Source of the DNA: an uncultured beta proteobacterium | GTDB taxonomy: Bacteria; Pseudomonadota; Gammaproteobacteria; Burkholderiales; Burkholderiaceae_C | Reading direction: 5' to 3' | DNA: 8,698 nt | NCBI GenBank assembly: GCA_903885415.1 | Contig: CAISIP010000188.1 | Location: 1 to 8,698, forward strand | Made by a program: the position numbers and the translations under genes | The notes under the pieces: model-generated | Database searches by the model: none | What the model was told of the DNA's origin: nothing | What the model saw: the letters and a program-made list of their open reading frames with translations, nothing else | Shown here: piece after piece, positions 7,146-8,698 of the stretch | How positions within the stretch are numbered: position 1 is the first letter of the stretch | How the letters are laid out: the number at the start of each line of letters is the position of its first letter

Positions 7146-7964
7146 ATGAGTACAGAAGCAATGGCATTGAACCTGGCGCCCTCGCTGGCGCTGGTCGGCA
7201 TGCTCGGCTTTCGCCACGGCTTTGACGCCGACCATATCGCCGCGGTAGACGGCATGACGCGCGCGCGCCAGCTGCACCACAGTTACTGGAGCGCACGCCG
7301 GGTCGGGCTGCAGTTCGCGCTGGGCCACAGCGCGGCCATCCTGGCCGCGTCGCTGCTGCTGTACGGCCAGAGCGCCGCGCTGCCGCAGTGGCTCGACGGC
7401 TTGGGGCTGGCGATCTCGACCTGCTTCTTGCTGTTCATCGCCGCGTCCAATGCGGGCCATGCGCTGCGTCCGGGCGCCGCCAGCGTGGCCGCCAGCGGCC
7501 CGGTCGCTGCGCTGCTGTTTCGCCTGAGCGGCGGAAACCTGCATCCGGCGCTGGTCGGAATGGCTTTTGCCATGTCCTTTGACTCGCTGGGGCAGGCGAT
7601 GTTTTTCGCCAGCCACCAGGCGGGCGCCAGCAGCATCTGGGTGGTGGCGCTGATGGCGGCGGTGTTCGGCTGCGGCATGATGTTCGCCGACGCCAGCAAC
7701 GGCGCGCTGCTGGCCTGGTTTGCCAACCGCAGCGACCGGATTGCGCGCCAGGCCAGCCGCTTGAGCAGCGCCTTCATCGCCTTGTTGGCGCTGTTGACCG
7801 CTGGCGCCGGCATGCTGCGCGAGTTCCGGGGTGGTTTCGCGCAGGCCTGGGACGCGCTGGGCATCTGGACCGGGGTCGGCCTGCTGTGCGTGACCTCGCT
7901 GTTCTACACCGGCCGCATCCTGCTGCAACGAGCGCGGCTGCATGGCGCCGAAGCCGCCCGCTAG
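7146..7964 (+). CDS. NiCoT-family nickel/cobalt permease
   Basis: This 272-residue inner-membrane permease imports Ni2+ and/or Co2+. The helix-II signature of the family is present as RHGFDADHIAAVD (23-35); most members have RHAxDADHI, so Gly25 is a small departure. Other family blocks follow: LGHS (59-62), SFDSLGQ (144-150) and FADASNG (180-186), the last standing where many members have a Thr/Asp-rich DGA block. The hydrophobic pattern suggests 7-8 helices. It is shorter than many members of about 330 residues, mainly in the loops and C-terminus. Ni and Co selectivity cannot be read from sequence. Cobalt is attractive because the gene directly follows an EutA-like, cobalamin-linked gene whose product bears His-rich metal-binding tails. 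Its 3' end overlaps the next gene by 23 bases. Confidence 0.88.
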   Translation: MSTEAMALNLAPSLALVGMLGFRHGFDADHIAAVDGMTRARQLHHSYWSARRVGLQFALGHSAAILAASLLLYGQSAALPQWLDGLGLAISTCFLLFIAASNAGHALRPGAASVAASGPVAALLFRLSGGNLHPALVGMAFAMSFDSLGQAMFFASHQAGASSIWVVALMAAVFGCGMMFADASNGALLAWFANRSDRIARQASRLSSAFIALLALLTAGAGMLREFRGGFAQAWDALGIWTGVGLLCVTSLFYTGRILLQRARLHGAEAAR

Positions 7965-8517
7965 CGCCGACCCGACGGCGCTGCGCGCGCCGGCATCGGC
8001 CTTTGAACTCTTCACCGCTTTCGCCTGGATTTCCTTGCGCAGCTTCGGCGGTGCGCTGGCCTTCGTCGAGCGCACCGTGGTGCGCGACAAGCGCTGGCTG
8101 AGCGCGGAAGACTTTCTGGGCGTGTACGCCATCGGACAGGTTCTTCCGGGCCCGACCGGCATGTCTTTTTGTGTGCTGCTGGGCGACCGGTTTTTTGGCC
8201 TGCGCGGCGCGCTGGCGGCGCTCGGCGGCTTCCTGCTGATCCCGGGTGCGCTGGTGCTGGCCATCGCGTCGCTGTTTCAGCAGTTCCAGCACCTGCCCCA
8301 GGTGCAGGGCGCGCTGCACGGCATGGGCGCTGCCAGCGTGGGCCTGATCATCATCACCGCGTTGCGCATGGCGCGCACGCTGCGCGGCCAGCGCGTGGGC
8401 ATCGCGGTGGCTTTGCTGGCCTTTGCGGCGGTGGCCCTGGCGCGGCTGCCGGTCAGCACCGTGGTGCTGACGCTGGGCGTCGCGTCGGTCGCCTGGGCCT
8501 GGCGGGTGGCGCGATGA
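7942..8517 (+). CDS. Chromate-type transporter (CHR family), first half-size subunit
   Basis: This 191-residue membrane protein matches the single-domain chromate transporter family (PF02417-type). It has the conserved opening FTAFAWISLRSFGGALAF, then W-LSAEDFL, VLPGPTG near the end of the first helical block, and GLRGALAALGGFLLIPG. Half-size CHR proteins work in pairs encoded by adjacent genes and export chromate; in some relatives other oxyanions such as sulfate have been proposed. The start at ATG 7942 lies inside the NiCoT gene, in another frame, and has only a weak Shine-Dalgarno. Its stop overlaps the ATG of the second half-gene (ATGA at 8514-8517), so translation is very likely coupled. 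The name 'chromate' comes from the family; chromate as the real substrate is not shown. Confidence 0.87.
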   Translation: MAPKPPASADPTALRAPASAFELFTAFAWISLRSFGGALAFVERTVVRDKRWLSAEDFLGVYAIGQVLPGPTGMSFCVLLGDRFFGLRGALAALGGFLLIPGALVLAIASLFQQFQHLPQVQGALHGMGAASVGLIIITALRMARTLRGQRVGIAVALLAFAAVALARLPVSTVVLTLGVASVAWAWRVAR

Positions 8518-8698
8518 GCGGCGCCGAGCTCGGCGCGCTGTTCCTGCACTTCCTGTCGATATCGGTCTTCGCCACCGGCGGCGCGCTGGCGCTGGCGTCG
8601 GACATGCACCGCTATGTGGTCGACGAGCACGCCTACCTCAGCCAGACCCAGTTCGTGAACTCGATCGCGCTGGCGCAGGCGGCGCCCGGACCCAATAT
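8514..8698 (+). CDS. Chromate-type transporter (CHR family), second half-size subunit (3' partial)
   Basis: The reading frame opens at ATG 8514, sharing ATGA with the stop of the upstream gene, and runs off the right edge after 61 codons. The visible part has the CHR-family N-terminal pattern: a helix FLHFLSISVFATGGALAL, then DMHRYVVDEHAYLSQTQFVNSIALAQAAPGPN. The APGPN block corresponds to the LPGPTG block of the first subunit, as expected of paired half-size CHR proteins of opposite topology. No frameshift is seen, so this is a split pair and not a broken single gene. The rest of the protein, probably another 110-130 residues, lies beyond the window. Confidence 0.82.
   Translation, partial: MSGAELGALFLHFLSISVFATGGALALASDMHRYVVDEHAYLSQTQFVNSIALAQAAPGPN

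Noticed and set aside
5485..7296. 603-residue open frame on the minus strand opposite the EutA-like gene
   Set aside because: It is rich in Arg, Gln, Ala and His with no domain pattern, spans two well-supported plus-strand genes, and is the expected shadow of GC-rich coding DNA.
7942..8698. Possible frameshift splitting a single long chromate transporter
   Set aside because: The ATGA stop/start overlap, proper N-terminal motif in the second part and normal half-size length of the first part fit the known paired short-chain CHR arrangement.

Overview
The window is a GC-rich (roughly two-thirds G+C by eye), densely packed chromosomal stretch. It has nine protein-coding genes, all on the + strand, and no gap longer than about 60 bases. 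Codon use, short gaps, a COG1840-type solute-binding protein pair, an IclR regulator and a two-gene chromate-type transporter suggest a betaproteobacterium, most likely Burkholderiales. That placement is inference; no rRNA or tRNA is present to fix it. I see no mobile element, CRISPR array or phage gene.

Left part (1-4244), an uptake and regulation block. Two paralogous periplasmic solute-binding proteins lie in tandem (the first cut by the window edge). They are followed by a major facilitator transporter of the fosmidomycin-resistance-like type and an IclR-family regulator. No ABC permease or ATPase gene is visible, so the binding proteins are either orphans or served by genes upstream of the window.

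Right part (4273-8698), a probable second transcription unit starting after a T-rich spacer. It holds a 2Fe-2S/FAD/NAD(P)H reductase, an EutA-like ASKHA ATPase (EutA reactivates adenosylcobalamin-dependent ethanolamine ammonia-lyase), a NiCoT-family nickel/cobalt permease, and two half-size chromate-transporter (CHR) genes, the second cut by the right edge. The EutA-like protein carries a His-rich N-terminal extension and a C-terminal tail in which 24 of 51 residues are His in an alternating pattern. No ethanolamine ammonia-lyase genes (eutB/eutC) are seen.

The most interesting reading is a metal- and cobalamin-centred module: the permease imports Co (or Ni), the His-rich tails of the EutA-like ATPase hold metal, and the reductase supplies electrons to reactivate a corrinoid cofactor. 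The families are read from motifs. The joint function is a hypothesis, and its client enzyme is not in the window.
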